Source: Marinobacter daepoensis DSM 16072
GTDB taxonomy: Bacteria; Pseudomonadota; Gammaproteobacteria; Pseudomonadales; Oleiphilaceae
Assembly: GCF_000421165.1 (NCBI RefSeq)
Contig: NZ_ATWI01000013.1
Location: 98,709 to 162,708, forward strand
Direction of reading: 5' to 3'
DNA: 64,000 bases
Shown here: piece after piece, positions 57,436 to 64,000 of the stretch
Position numbering within the stretch: the stretch's first letter is position 1
Layout: every line of letters starts with the position of its first letter
Notes under the pieces: model-generated
Told to the model about the DNA's origin: nothing
The model's input: only the letters and a program-made list of their open reading frames with translations
The model's database searches: none
Made by a program: the position numbers and the translations under genes

Positions 57436-57975
57436 TTATTTCTTGAACGGAAAGCCAAAGGCTTTCAACAGTTCGCGACCTTCGTCGTCGGTACCGGCAG
57501 TGGTGGTGATGGTGATATCCAGCCCGCGGACCTTGTCGACTTTGTCGTACTCGATCTCAGGGAAGATGATCTGCTCACGAACACCCATGCTGTAGTTACC
57601 GCGACCATCGAAGGATTTCGGGTTCAGACCACGGAAGTCACGAATGCGGGGTACCGCAATGTGAACCAGGCGATCAAAGAAATCCCACATGCGCTCACCG
57701 CGCAGGGTCACTTTACAACCAATCGGCCAACCTTCACGGATTTTGAAACCCGCAACGGATTTACGAGCCTTGGTGACAACCACTTTCTGACCTGCCAGAC
57801 GCTCAAGATCCGCCACAGCATTTTCAATCAGCTTTTTGTCACCAACCGCTTCGCCAACACCCATATTCAGGGTGATTTTCTCGATACGCGGCACCTGCAT
57901 CACGTTCTTATAACCGAACTCTTTCTGCAGGGCGGGTACCACTTCCTTAGTGTACTGCTCTTTCATGTTAAGCAT
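57436..57975 (-). CDS. rplE: 50S ribosomal protein L5
   Basis: 179 residues from ATG 57975, as in E. coli. [22 protein letters not shown] motif ([19 protein letters not shown]), [20 protein letters not shown] and [18 protein letters not shown]. It binds 5S rRNA and P-site tRNA. An ATG three codons on is an alternative start. Confidence 0.97.
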   Translation of the reverse strand: MLNMKEQYTKEVVPALQKEFGYKNVMQVPRIEKITLNMGVGEAVGDKKLIENAVADLERLAGQKVVVTKARKSVAGFKIREGWPIGCKVTLRGERMWDFFDRLVHIAVPRIRDFRGLNPKSFDGRGNYSMGVREQIIFPEIEYDKVDKVRGLDITITTTAGTDDEGRELLKAFGFPFKK

Positions 57976-57990
57976 CGTAACCACCACCGC

Positions 57991-58311
57991 TTACTGGTTA
58001 TCGACAGCTTCGTTCGTGGACTTGAAGATCCGCACCTTGGTGCCGTCTTCCTTAATCTGGAAGCCAACACGATCGGCTTTGCCGGTCTGCGGATTAAAAA
58101 TAGCCACGTTGGAAGCCTGGATAGGCGCTTCTTTTTCGACGATACCGCCCGGGGTGCCAAGCATCGGGTTCGGCTTTGTGTGCTTCTTCATCATGTTGAT
58201 GCCAGAAACAAGCACGCGACCGTCGTCCAGAACCTTCAGGACTTTACCACGTTTTTCTTTGTCTTTCCCCGTGGTGACGATTACTTCGTCATCTCGTTTG
58301 ATCTTTTTCAT
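57991..58311 (-). CDS. rplX: 50S ribosomal protein L24
   Basis: 106 residues (E. coli 104). The KOW motif is [21 protein letters not shown]24 starts 50S assembly by binding the 5' end of 23S rRNA. 17 bases after rplN. Confidence 0.98.
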   Translation of the reverse strand: MKKIKRDDEVIVTTGKDKEKRGKVLKVLDDGRVLVSGINMMKKHTKPNPMLGTPGGIVEKEAPIQASNVAIFNPQTGKADRVGFQIKEDGTKVRIFKSTNEAVDNQ

Positions 58312-58328
58312 AACCGGCCTCTGGTCCT

Positions 58329-58697
58329 TTAAAGTACTTCGGGTGCCAGTGAGATAATCTTCATGAACTTTTCATTTCGCAGTTCACGGGTAACCGGTCC
58401 GAAGATACGGGTACCAATGGGAGCGTCCTGATTGTTCAGAAGTACCGCCGCGTTACCGTCAAAACGGATCAGAGAACCGTCTGGACGACGCACACCCTTA
58501 CGGGTACGTACTACAACAGCCTTCAGGACCTGGCCTTTCTTCACCTTGCCGCGGGGAATGGCTTCCTTAACGGTTACCTTGATGATATCCCCAACGGTCG
58601 CGTAGCGCCGGTGAGATCCGCCCAGGACCTTGATGCACATAACCTGACGTGCACCACTGTTATCCGCGACTTCAAGCATTGTTTGAGTCTGAATCAT
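58329..58697 (-). CDS. rplN: 50S ribosomal protein L14
   Basis: 122 residues: [20 protein letters not shown] and [20 protein letters not shown]. First gene of the spc operon by E. coli convention; only 18 bases separate it from rpsQ and I see no promoter or terminator between them, so S10 and spc are probably co-transcribed. Confidence 0.98.
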   Translation of the reverse strand: MIQTQTMLEVADNSGARQVMCIKVLGGSHRRYATVGDIIKVTVKEAIPRGKVKKGQVLKAVVVRTRKGVRRPDGSLIRFDGNAAVLLNNQDAPIGTRIFGPVTRELRNEKFMKIISLAPEVL

Positions 58698-58715
58698 GGT
58701 TGTTCTCCGGGCGAA

Positions 58716-58982
58716 TTACACCTTGGCAGCGCGTTCGGTAACTTCCACCAGGGCCCAGCTCTTGGTCTTGGAGACCGGACGGGTTTCCTGGATGGTCACA
58801 GTGTCACCAATGTTGCACTGATTGCTTTCATCGTGCGCATGGATCTTGGTTGAACGCTTCATGTACTTACCGTACAGAGGGTGTTTCACCTGACGCTCTA
58901 CCAAGACCACGATGGACTTGTCCATCTTGTTGCTCACGACCTTGCCGCTCAGAGTTCTGGCAGTTTGGGTAGCTTCGGTCAT
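58716..58982 (-). CDS. rpsQ: 30S ribosomal protein S17
   Basis: 88 residues from ATG 58982 (AGGA eight bases upstream). [20 protein letters not shown] and [20 protein letters not shown] are family motifs. Primary 16S-binding protein. The start lies beside the rpmC stop (three-base overlap region), so earlier in-frame codons are unlikely. Confidence 0.97.
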   Translation of the reverse strand: MTEATQTARTLSGKVVSNKMDKSIVVLVERQVKHPLYGKYMKRSTKIHAHDESNQCNIGDTVTIQETRPVSKTKSWALVEVTERAAKV

Positions 58983-58983
58983 G

Positions 58984-59175
58984 TCACTGTCCTGCCTTTT
59001 CATTCAATACTGTTTTCACGCGAGCGATATCACGCTTCACCTTGCCGAGAAGGTGAGACTGATTCAGCTGACCTGTCGCTTTGCGCATGCGCAGGTTGAA
59101 CTGCTCCTTCAGGAGGTCGATCAGCTCTTTGTTCAGCTCCTCGACTGACTTTTCACGCAGCTCTGTTGCTTTCAT
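58984..59175 (-). CDS. rpmC: 50S ribosomal protein L29
   Basis: 63 residues, E. coli length: [48 protein letters not shown]. All-helical protein at the exit tunnel, docking site for SRP and trigger factor. Its ATG overlaps the rplP stop (TGATG). Confidence 0.97.
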
Positions 59176-59588
59176 CACATCACCGTCCTCTTAACAAAGG
59201 TGGTCTGTACCGGCAGTTTGGCGGCAGCCAGAGTGAAAGCTTCACGGGCAACGTCTTCCCCGACACCTTCCATCTCATACAACATGCGGCCTGGCTGAAT
59301 TTCAGCCACCCAATACTCGACAGAACCTTTACCTTTACCCATACGTACTTCCAGCGGCTTGCCGGTGATCGGCTTGTCCGGGAACACCCGGATCCAGATC
59401 TTCCCGCCCCGCTTGATGCGACGAGTCATGGTACGACGCGCTGCCTCAATCTGGCGCGCAGTTATACGTCCACGGCTTGTCGCCTTCAATCCGTATTCAC
59501 CGAAGCTCACCTTGTTTGCGCGCTGAGCAAGACCGGTGTTACGGCCTTTCATTACCTTGCGGAATTTGGTGCGTTTTGGTTGCAGCAT
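59175..59588 (-). CDS. rplP: 50S ribosomal protein L16
   Basis: 137 residues: [20 protein letters not shown], and the substrate arginine of hydroxylase RoxA type lies in [21 protein letters not shown]16 helps position A-site tRNA. Between rpsC and rpmC. Confidence 0.98.
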
Positions 59589-59600
59589 AAGAGTGCCCCT

Positions 59601-60284
59601 TTACTTAGAACCTTTCTTCCCAGAGGCTTTCTTGTCAGCACGGACCTGTTCCATACCACCAAGAATCTCACCTTTGAAGATCCATACCTTTACGCCGATA
59701 ACGCCGTAAGTGGTGTGCGCTTCATAGGTTGCATAATCAATATCTGCACGCAGTGTGTGCAGAGGTACACGACCTTCGCGATACCACTCGGAACGTGCGA
59801 TTTCAGCACCCCCAAGACGACCGCCAACCTGAATCTTGATACCCTTGGCACCCTGGCGCATGGCATTCTGAACCGCACGCTTCATAGCGCGACGGAACAT
59901 CACACGACGCTCCAGCTGGCCGGCAACGTTTTGCGCTACCAGGCGGGCATCCAGGTCCGGCTTGCGGACTTCTTCGATGTTGATGTGCACAGGCACACCC
60001 ATCATGTCGCTGACTTCACGACGCAGACGATCAACATCTTCACCCTTCTTACCGATAACAATACCGGGGCGGGCGGTATGGATCGTGATCCGGGCGTTCT
60101 GAGCAGGGCGCTCGATCACGATCTTGCTGACAGACGCCTTAACCAGGCGCTTGTCCAGGAATTCGCGAACCTGAATATCATTCAGCAGGTTCTTTGCGTA
60201 TTCCTTTTTGTCGGCGTACCACACTGAGTTGTGCTCTTTGATCACACCCAGGCGAATGCCGGTTGGATTTACTTTATGACCCAT
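59601..60284 (-). CDS. rpsC: 30S ribosomal protein S3
   Basis: 227 residues (E. coli 233). [20 protein letters not shown], the KH domain [18 protein letters not shown], and the C-terminal [20 protein letters not shown] segment. Forms the mRNA entry pore with S4 and S5. Confidence 0.98.
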   Translation of the reverse strand: MGHKVNPTGIRLGVIKEHNSVWYADKKEYAKNLLNDIQVREFLDKRLVKASVSKIVIERPAQNARITIHTARPGIVIGKKGEDVDRLRREVSDMMGVPVHINIEEVRKPDLDARLVAQNVAGQLERRVMFRRAMKRAVQNAMRQGAKGIKIQVGGRLGGAEIARSEWYREGRVPLHTLRADIDYATYEAHTTYGVIGVKVWIFKGEILGGMEQVRADKKASGKKGSK

Positions 60285-60295
60285 CTGAGCATCTC

Positions 60296-60628
60296 CTACT
60301 TGTCGGCGACCTTGACGGTGATATGACAGGTGCGCTTGAAAATACGGTCAGCGCGCCCCTTGGCTCGAGCTTTGATTCGCTTGAGCGTCGGGCCCTCATC
60401 CACCATCACGGTGGAAACCCGCAGATCATCTACGTCCAGACCTTCGTTGTGCTCAGCGTTAGCGATGGCGGATTCAAGAGCTTTCTTGATCACAACCGCC
60501 GCCTTCTTCGGGCTGAAAGTCAGAATGTTCAGGGCGTCCTCAACAGCCTTGCCGCGTACTTGGTCAGCGACAAGACGTGCTTTCTGAGCTGAGAGGCGAG
60601 CGCCCTTGTACTTGGCTGCTACTTCCAT
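60296..60628 (-). CDS. rplV: 50S ribosomal protein L22
   Basis: 110 residues from ATG 60628, exactly E. coli length ([20 protein letters not shown]). A frame open back to 60775 would run through rpsS and is rejected. The long hairpin ([13 protein letters not shown] end region) lines the exit tunnel and is where macrolide-resistance changes occur. Confidence 0.98.
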   Translation of the reverse strand: MEVAAKYKGARLSAQKARLVADQVRGKAVEDALNILTFSPKKAAVVIKKALESAIANAEHNEGLDVDDLRVSTVMVDEGPTLKRIKARAKGRADRIFKRTCHITVKVADK

Positions 60629-60644
60629 TTCTATTACCTCAGAA

Positions 60645-60920
60645 TCAGCGTTTAGCTTTCTTGTCGGCCGCATGACCACGATAAGTACGCGTTGCCGCGA
60701 ACTCACCCAGCTTATGTCCAACCATATCTTCGGTGACATAAACCGGCACGTGCTGCTTGCCGTTGTGGACTGCAATGGTCAGGCCTACCATCTCCGGAAA
60801 AACTGTTGACCGGCGGGACCAGGTTTTAATGGGCCGCTTATCATTTGCTTCCAGAGCTGCCTCGACCTTCTTCAACAGATGCAGGTCTATAAAAGGACCT
60901 TTCTTTAAAGAACGTGGCAC
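60645..60920 (-). CDS. rpsS: 30S ribosomal protein S19
   Basis: 91 residues: [40 protein letters not shown] and [16 protein letters not shown]. 30S head protein paired with S13. Between rplB and rplV. Confidence 0.98.
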   Translation of the reverse strand: MPRSLKKGPFIDLHLLKKVEAALEANDKRPIKTWSRRSTVFPEMVGLTIAVHNGKQHVPVYVTEDMVGHKLGEFAATRTYRGHAADKKAKR

Positions 60921-60943
60921 AGCAATTACCTCTATGTAGTCGT

Positions 60944-61771
60944 TTACTTGGCCGAACGACGACGTACTATCATCTTATCAGTACGCTTGTTCTTACGAGT
61001 CTTATGCCCTTTGGTCGGAACACCCCACGGAGTAACCGGGTGACGCCCGCCAGAGGTACGCCCTTCACCACCACCATGCGGGTGGTCAACTGGGTTCATA
61101 GCAACACCACGTACTGTTGGCCGTTTGCCGCGCCAACGTGATGCACCCGCTTTACCAAGCTGCTTGAGGCTGTGCTCGCTGTTAGAAACTTCTCCCAGCG
61201 TTGCACGGCAATCTACAAGCACCTTACGCATTTCACCTGAGCGCAGGCGGATGGTGGCATATGCACCTTCACGCGCTACCAGCTGTACGGATGCGCCCGC
61301 AGAGCGAGCCAGCTGAGCACCTTTGCCAGGCTTGAGTTCGACGCAGTGGATCACAGAACCAACCGGGATATTCCGCAGCGGCAATGTAGAACCAACCTTA
61401 ATCGGTGCGTCGACACCGGAGCGCACAGGATCACCTGCCTGCATACCTTTGGGAGCGATAATATAGCGACGCTCACCATCAGCATACTTAAGCAGTGCAA
61501 TGTGCGCAGAGCGGTTAGGATCGTATTCCAGGCGCTCAACGACCGCCGGAACACCATCTTTTGTCCGCTTGAAATCGATAACACGGTAGTGCTGCTTATG
61601 GCCACCACCAATGTGACGAGTAGTAATGCGGCCCGCATTGTTACGGCCACCAGACTTACTCTTAACTTCTACCAACGGCTCGTAAGGACGTCCTTTGTGC
61701 AGATCCGGGTTGTAAAGCTTTACAACGTGGCGGCGTCCGGCAGATGTTGGTTTGGTTTTGACGATCGGCAT
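60944..61771 (-). CDS. rplB: 50S ribosomal protein L2
   Basis: 275 residues (E. coli 273). [20 protein letters not shown], and the C-terminal [19 protein letters not shown] with the histidine close to the peptidyl-transferase centre. Needed for subunit joining. Confidence 0.99.
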   Translation of the reverse strand: MPIVKTKPTSAGRRHVVKLYNPDLHKGRPYEPLVEVKSKSGGRNNAGRITTRHIGGGHKQHYRVIDFKRTKDGVPAVVERLEYDPNRSAHIALLKYADGERRYIIAPKGMQAGDPVRSGVDAPIKVGSTLPLRNIPVGSVIHCVELKPGKGAQLARSAGASVQLVAREGAYATIRLRSGEMRKVLVDCRATLGEVSNSEHSLKQLGKAGASRWRGKRPTVRGVAMNPVDHPHGGGEGRTSGGRHPVTPWGVPTKGHKTRKNKRTDKMIVRRRSAK

Positions 61772-61788
61772 ATTACGACCCCTTTACC

Positions 61789-62082
61789 TTATTCCACATC
61801 CAGAAAATCGATGTCCTGACCTTCTGCCAGCTTGACGTAAGCCTTACGAATGTCATTACGCTTGCCGAACCCGCGGATAGTACGCTTAAGCTTACCCTTA
61901 CGGTTCAGAACCTGAACACCTTCGACGGTGACGTTGAACAGCTGCTCAACGGCTTTTTTAATCTCCGGCTTGGTAGCATCAGGGGCTACACGAAACACCA
62001 CCTGACCACGCTCTGCTGCCAGAGAGGCTTTCTCTGATACGTGCGGCCCAAGCAGGACCTTGTAAATACGTTCCTGATTCAT
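61789..62082 (-). CDS. rplW: 50S ribosomal protein L23
   Basis: 97 residues (E. coli 100): [20 protein letters not shown] and [20 protein letters not shown]. Exit-tunnel protein that docks trigger factor and SRP. Its ATG overlaps the rplD stop (ATGA). Confidence 0.98.
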   Translation of the reverse strand: MNQERIYKVLLGPHVSEKASLAAERGQVVFRVAPDATKPEIKKAVEQLFNVTVEGVQVLNRKGKLKRTIRGFGKRNDIRKAYVKLAEGQDIDFLDVE

Positions 62083-62684
62083 CCCAGCATCTCCTCGATC
62101 TTCTTCAGAGCGGGAACCGTCACCACGACATTCTCGTAGGCAACCAGGCTGACCGGATCCAGACCCGCCACATCACGAACATCCACATGAGGGATATTGC
62201 GCGAAGCCAGGTGCAGGTTCTGCTCAACGTTCTCGGACAGAATCAGAGCGTTAGAAACACCCAGATCCTTGAGCTTGGCAGTAAAAGCCTTGGTCTTCGG
62301 AGAATCGACATTAATGTCATCCACCACAACCAGACGCTCCTGACGAACCAACTCGGAAAGAATGGAACACATGGCCGCACGATACATCTTGCGGTTAACT
62401 TTCTGCTCAAAGTCGCGAGGCTTGGCAGCAAACGTCACACCACCAGAACGCCAGATCGGGCTACGGATGGTACCCGCGCGCGCACGACCAGTCCCCTTCT
62501 GACGCCAGGGCTTTTTACCGCCACCGCTGACTTCCGAACGAGTCTTCTGAGCTTTGGTACCCTGACGACCAGCCGCCATGTAGGCAGTGACGACCTGATG
62601 AACCAGAGCTTCGTTAAAATCTTTGGCAAATGCAGCGTCGGAAACAGAGATCCCTTTGCCGCTACCAGTAATTGTCAATTCCAT
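62079..62684 (-). CDS. rplD: 50S ribosomal protein L4
   Basis: 201 residues, E. coli length. The exit-tunnel loop is [19 protein letters not shown] with [14 protein letters not shown] after it. In E. coli L4 also represses the S10 operon through its leader; the leader here is too short for that structure. Confidence 0.98.
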   Translation of the reverse strand: MELTITGSGKGISVSDAAFAKDFNEALVHQVVTAYMAAGRQGTKAQKTRSEVSGGGKKPWRQKGTGRARAGTIRSPIWRSGGVTFAAKPRDFEQKVNRKMYRAAMCSILSELVRQERLVVVDDINVDSPKTKAFTAKLKDLGVSNALILSENVEQNLHLASRNIPHVDVRDVAGLDPVSLVAYENVVVTVPALKKIEEMLG

Positions 62685-62695
62685 CGCACCGCTCC

Positions 62696-63334
62696 TCAGG
62701 CTTTAACTGCAGGCTTGATGACAACATCGCCGCCAGTTGCGCCAGGTACGGCACCACTTACCAGCAGCAGGTTGCGCTCGGCATCGACACGGACAATCTT
62801 CAGGTTCTGCACAGTGACCTGCGCATTACCCATTTGACCGGCCATCTTCTTGCCCTTGAACACCTTACCCGGGGTCTGGTTCTGACCAATAGAACCAGGA
62901 GCACGATGAGACAAGGAGTTACCGTGGGTAGCGTCCTGCATGGAGAAGTTCCAGCGCTTAACACCGCCCTGGAAGCCTTTACCTTTGGAAGTACCGATTG
63001 CATCGACAACCTGACCATCTTCAAACACAGACACTGTCAGTTCGCCGCCAGAGGCCAGATCTTCACCTTCACCGTCTGCCAGTCGGAATTCCCAGAGACC
63101 ACGACCAGCTTCAACACCCGCCTTGGCGAAATGTCCGGCAGCCGCCTTGGAGACACGGGAGGAACGACGCGAGCCAACCGTAACCTGAACAGCACGGTAG
63201 CCATCGCTTTCGAGAGTCTTCAGTTGGGTAATGCGGTTGGGCTCAACCTCAATTACCGTGACAGGCAATGCTTGCCCATCTTCCGTAAAAATACGGGTCA
63301 TACCGGCCTTACGACCGACAACACCAATTGCCAT
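62696..63334 (-). CDS. rplC: 50S ribosomal protein L3
   Basis: 212 residues (E. coli 209). [40 protein letters not shown] containing the PrmB-type Gln region ([20 protein letters not shown]). L3 begins 50S assembly and reaches the peptidyl-transferase centre. Confidence 0.99.
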   Translation of the reverse strand: MAIGVVGRKAGMTRIFTEDGQALPVTVIEVEPNRITQLKTLESDGYRAVQVTVGSRRSSRVSKAAAGHFAKAGVEAGRGLWEFRLADGEGEDLASGGELTVSVFEDGQVVDAIGTSKGKGFQGGVKRWNFSMQDATHGNSLSHRAPGSIGQNQTPGKVFKGKKMAGQMGNAQVTVQNLKIVRVDAERNLLLVSGAVPGATGGDVVIKPAVKA

Positions 63335-63409
63335 GTTTCACCTCTTAAGTGTACGGGGCTTGCACCCTCTATGGCCTATGACAGTTACACAGACTAACAC
63401 CGGGCGGTA

Positions 63410-63721
63410 TTAGCCGAGGCTGATCTGAACGTCTACACCTGCTGCCAGGTCCAACTTCATCAGAGCATCCACTGTCTTCTCCGTCGGCTCGACAATGTCA
63501 AGCAAACGCTTGTGGGTACGAATTTCGTACTGATCACGCGCGTCTTTATTGACGTGCGGGGAGATCAATACGGTGTACTTTTCCTTGCGCGTTGGCAGAG
63601 GAATAGGACCACGCACCTGAGCGCCGGTCCGCTTTGCGGTATCGACAATCTCCTGCGTGGACTGGTCGATCAGGCGGTAATCAAACGCCTTCAACCGGAT
63701 CCGAATTTTTTGGCTTTGCAT
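63410..63721 (-). CDS. rpsJ: 30S ribosomal protein S10
   Basis: 103 residues, E. coli length: [40 protein letters not shown] and [19 protein letters not shown]. First gene of the S10 operon; also the NusE transcription factor in antitermination. Promoter at 63783. Confidence 0.99.
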
Positions 63722-63782
63722 GATGCACCAAACTCCACTCGTAGCAGCTACTAGTTAGCCGACCTTCAAAAAAAGGAGCCGC

Positions 63783-63811
63783 ATTGTATGCATAATACTC
63801 AACTCTGTCAA
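63783..63811 (-). promoter_or_regulatory. Sigma70 promoter of the S10 operon
   Basis: On the - strand TTGACA (63806-63811) and TACAAT (63783-63788) with an exact 17-base spacer: near-consensus. Predicted start about 63776, so the leader before rpsJ is only about 55 bases. Confidence 0.85.
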
Positions 63812-63836
63812 CAGCATCGCCATTGACAGAGTTGAG
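63798..63836. repeat. 14-bp perfect inverted repeat over the S10 promoter -35
   Basis: CTCAACTCTGTCAA (63798-63811) and TTGACAGAGTTGAG (63823-63836) are perfect inverted repeats 11 bases apart. The left arm contains the - strand -35 hexamer. It could be an operator or form a cruciform or hairpin. Confidence 0.85.
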
Positions 63837-63857
63837 CAGCACTTACGACCCAAACAG

Positions 63858-63887
63858 AAAAAGGGGCTGAGTGATCAGCCCCTTTTT
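63858..63887 (-). terminator. Rho-independent terminator of tuf
   Basis: AAAAAGGGGCTGA (63858-63870), loop GTGA, TCAGCCCCTTTTT (63875-63887): perfect 13-bp stem whose last bases give a T-tract on the - strand, just past the tuf stop. Confidence 0.9.
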
Positions 63888-63905
63888 CCAGATCCTTCGA
63901 GCAGA

Positions 63906-64000
63906 TTACTCGATGATCTTGGCAACCACGCCGGCACCTACGGTACGGCCACCTTCACGAATCGCGAAGCGCAGACCATCTTCCATGGCGATCGGAGCGA
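63906..64000 (-). CDS. tuf: Elongation factor Tu, C-terminal end (5' part outside window)
   Basis: The last 31 codons of EF-Tu: [17 protein letters not shown] followed by [13 protein letters not shown] and TAA. This is the end of domain 3, which contacts tRNA and EF-Ts. Its place upstream of the S10 operon matches the str-S10 order of gammaproteobacteria. Confidence 0.95.
   Translation of the reverse strand, partial: APIAMEDGLRFAIREGGRTVGAGVVAKIIE

Noticed and set aside
59166..60227. 353-residue open frame on the + strand across rplP and rpsC
   Set aside because: It spans two ribosomal genes in antisense and has no domain.
60629..60775. 49-residue N-terminal extension of L22
   Set aside because: It lies over rpsS, and the protein from 60628 is exactly the length of E. 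coli L22.
63722..63782. E. coli-type L4-responsive S10 leader
   Set aside because: The predicted leader is about 55 bases, much shorter than the E. coli leader, and no matching hairpins are visible.

Overview
The window is chromosomal DNA of a Gram-negative gammaproteobacterium, most likely a marine Marinobacter or a close relative. This rests on gene content and on Pseudomonas-like neighbourhoods (glnE-ilvE beside the LPS core genes; typA-glnA-ntrBC; uvrA-MFS-ssb next to the alpha operon), not on a database match. There is no sign of tRNA or rRNA genes, insertion sequences, phage or CRISPR.

Layout. 1-923: the end of a tolC-type outer-membrane channel gene. 924-28552: a large lipopolysaccharide / surface-glycan locus. 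Its left arm (+ strand, 2280-13494) holds two lipid A acyltransferases, an ELM1-family protein, three GT4, one GT90 and one GT2 glycosyltransferase, a YrbL-like kinase-fold protein, the GDP-mannose enzyme ManC and a sulfotransferase-like protein; waaA (KDO transferase) lies upstream on the - strand. Its right arm is one long - strand gene train (26896 down to 13473): kdkA, O-antigen ligase, CMP-sugar synthetase, an aldolase fusion, a GT29-like protein, a WaaY-like kinase, a GT4, an unknown protein, a HAD phosphatase, and three genes that match, in function and order, the glutamine kinase / CDP-glutamine hydrolase / cytidylyltransferase set of Campylobacter phosphoramidate synthesis. A GT9 heptosyltransferase-like gene and a DUF6165 gene close the locus.

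28643-39678: ilvE, glnE, a two-TM potassium channel, a CYTH triphosphatase, a porin, dtd, a prolyl aminopeptidase and typA. 39679-44974: the nitrogen regulon core glnA - DUF4124 - ntrB - ntrC, with a sigma54 promoter and three GCAC-N7-GTGC NtrC sites readable in the DNA. With glnE nearby, the window carries glutamine synthetase, its adenylyltransferase and its two-component regulator. 45064-50024: ssb, a YajR-like MFS transporter and uvrA. 50096-63721: the complete S10, spc and alpha ribosomal operons (28 genes including secY and rpoA), - strand, followed by the 3' end of tuf.

The most original content is in the right arm of the LPS locus. (1) A candidate phosphoramidate pathway, in which the glutamine kinase carries an additional N-terminal nucleotidyltransferase domain and a sulfotransferase-like protein is a possible transferase. 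(2) A pyruvate-aldolase-like / CMP-activation / GT29-like trio that could make and transfer an unusual ulosonic acid by an aldolase route. Both are inferences from motifs and gene order and need chemical proof.
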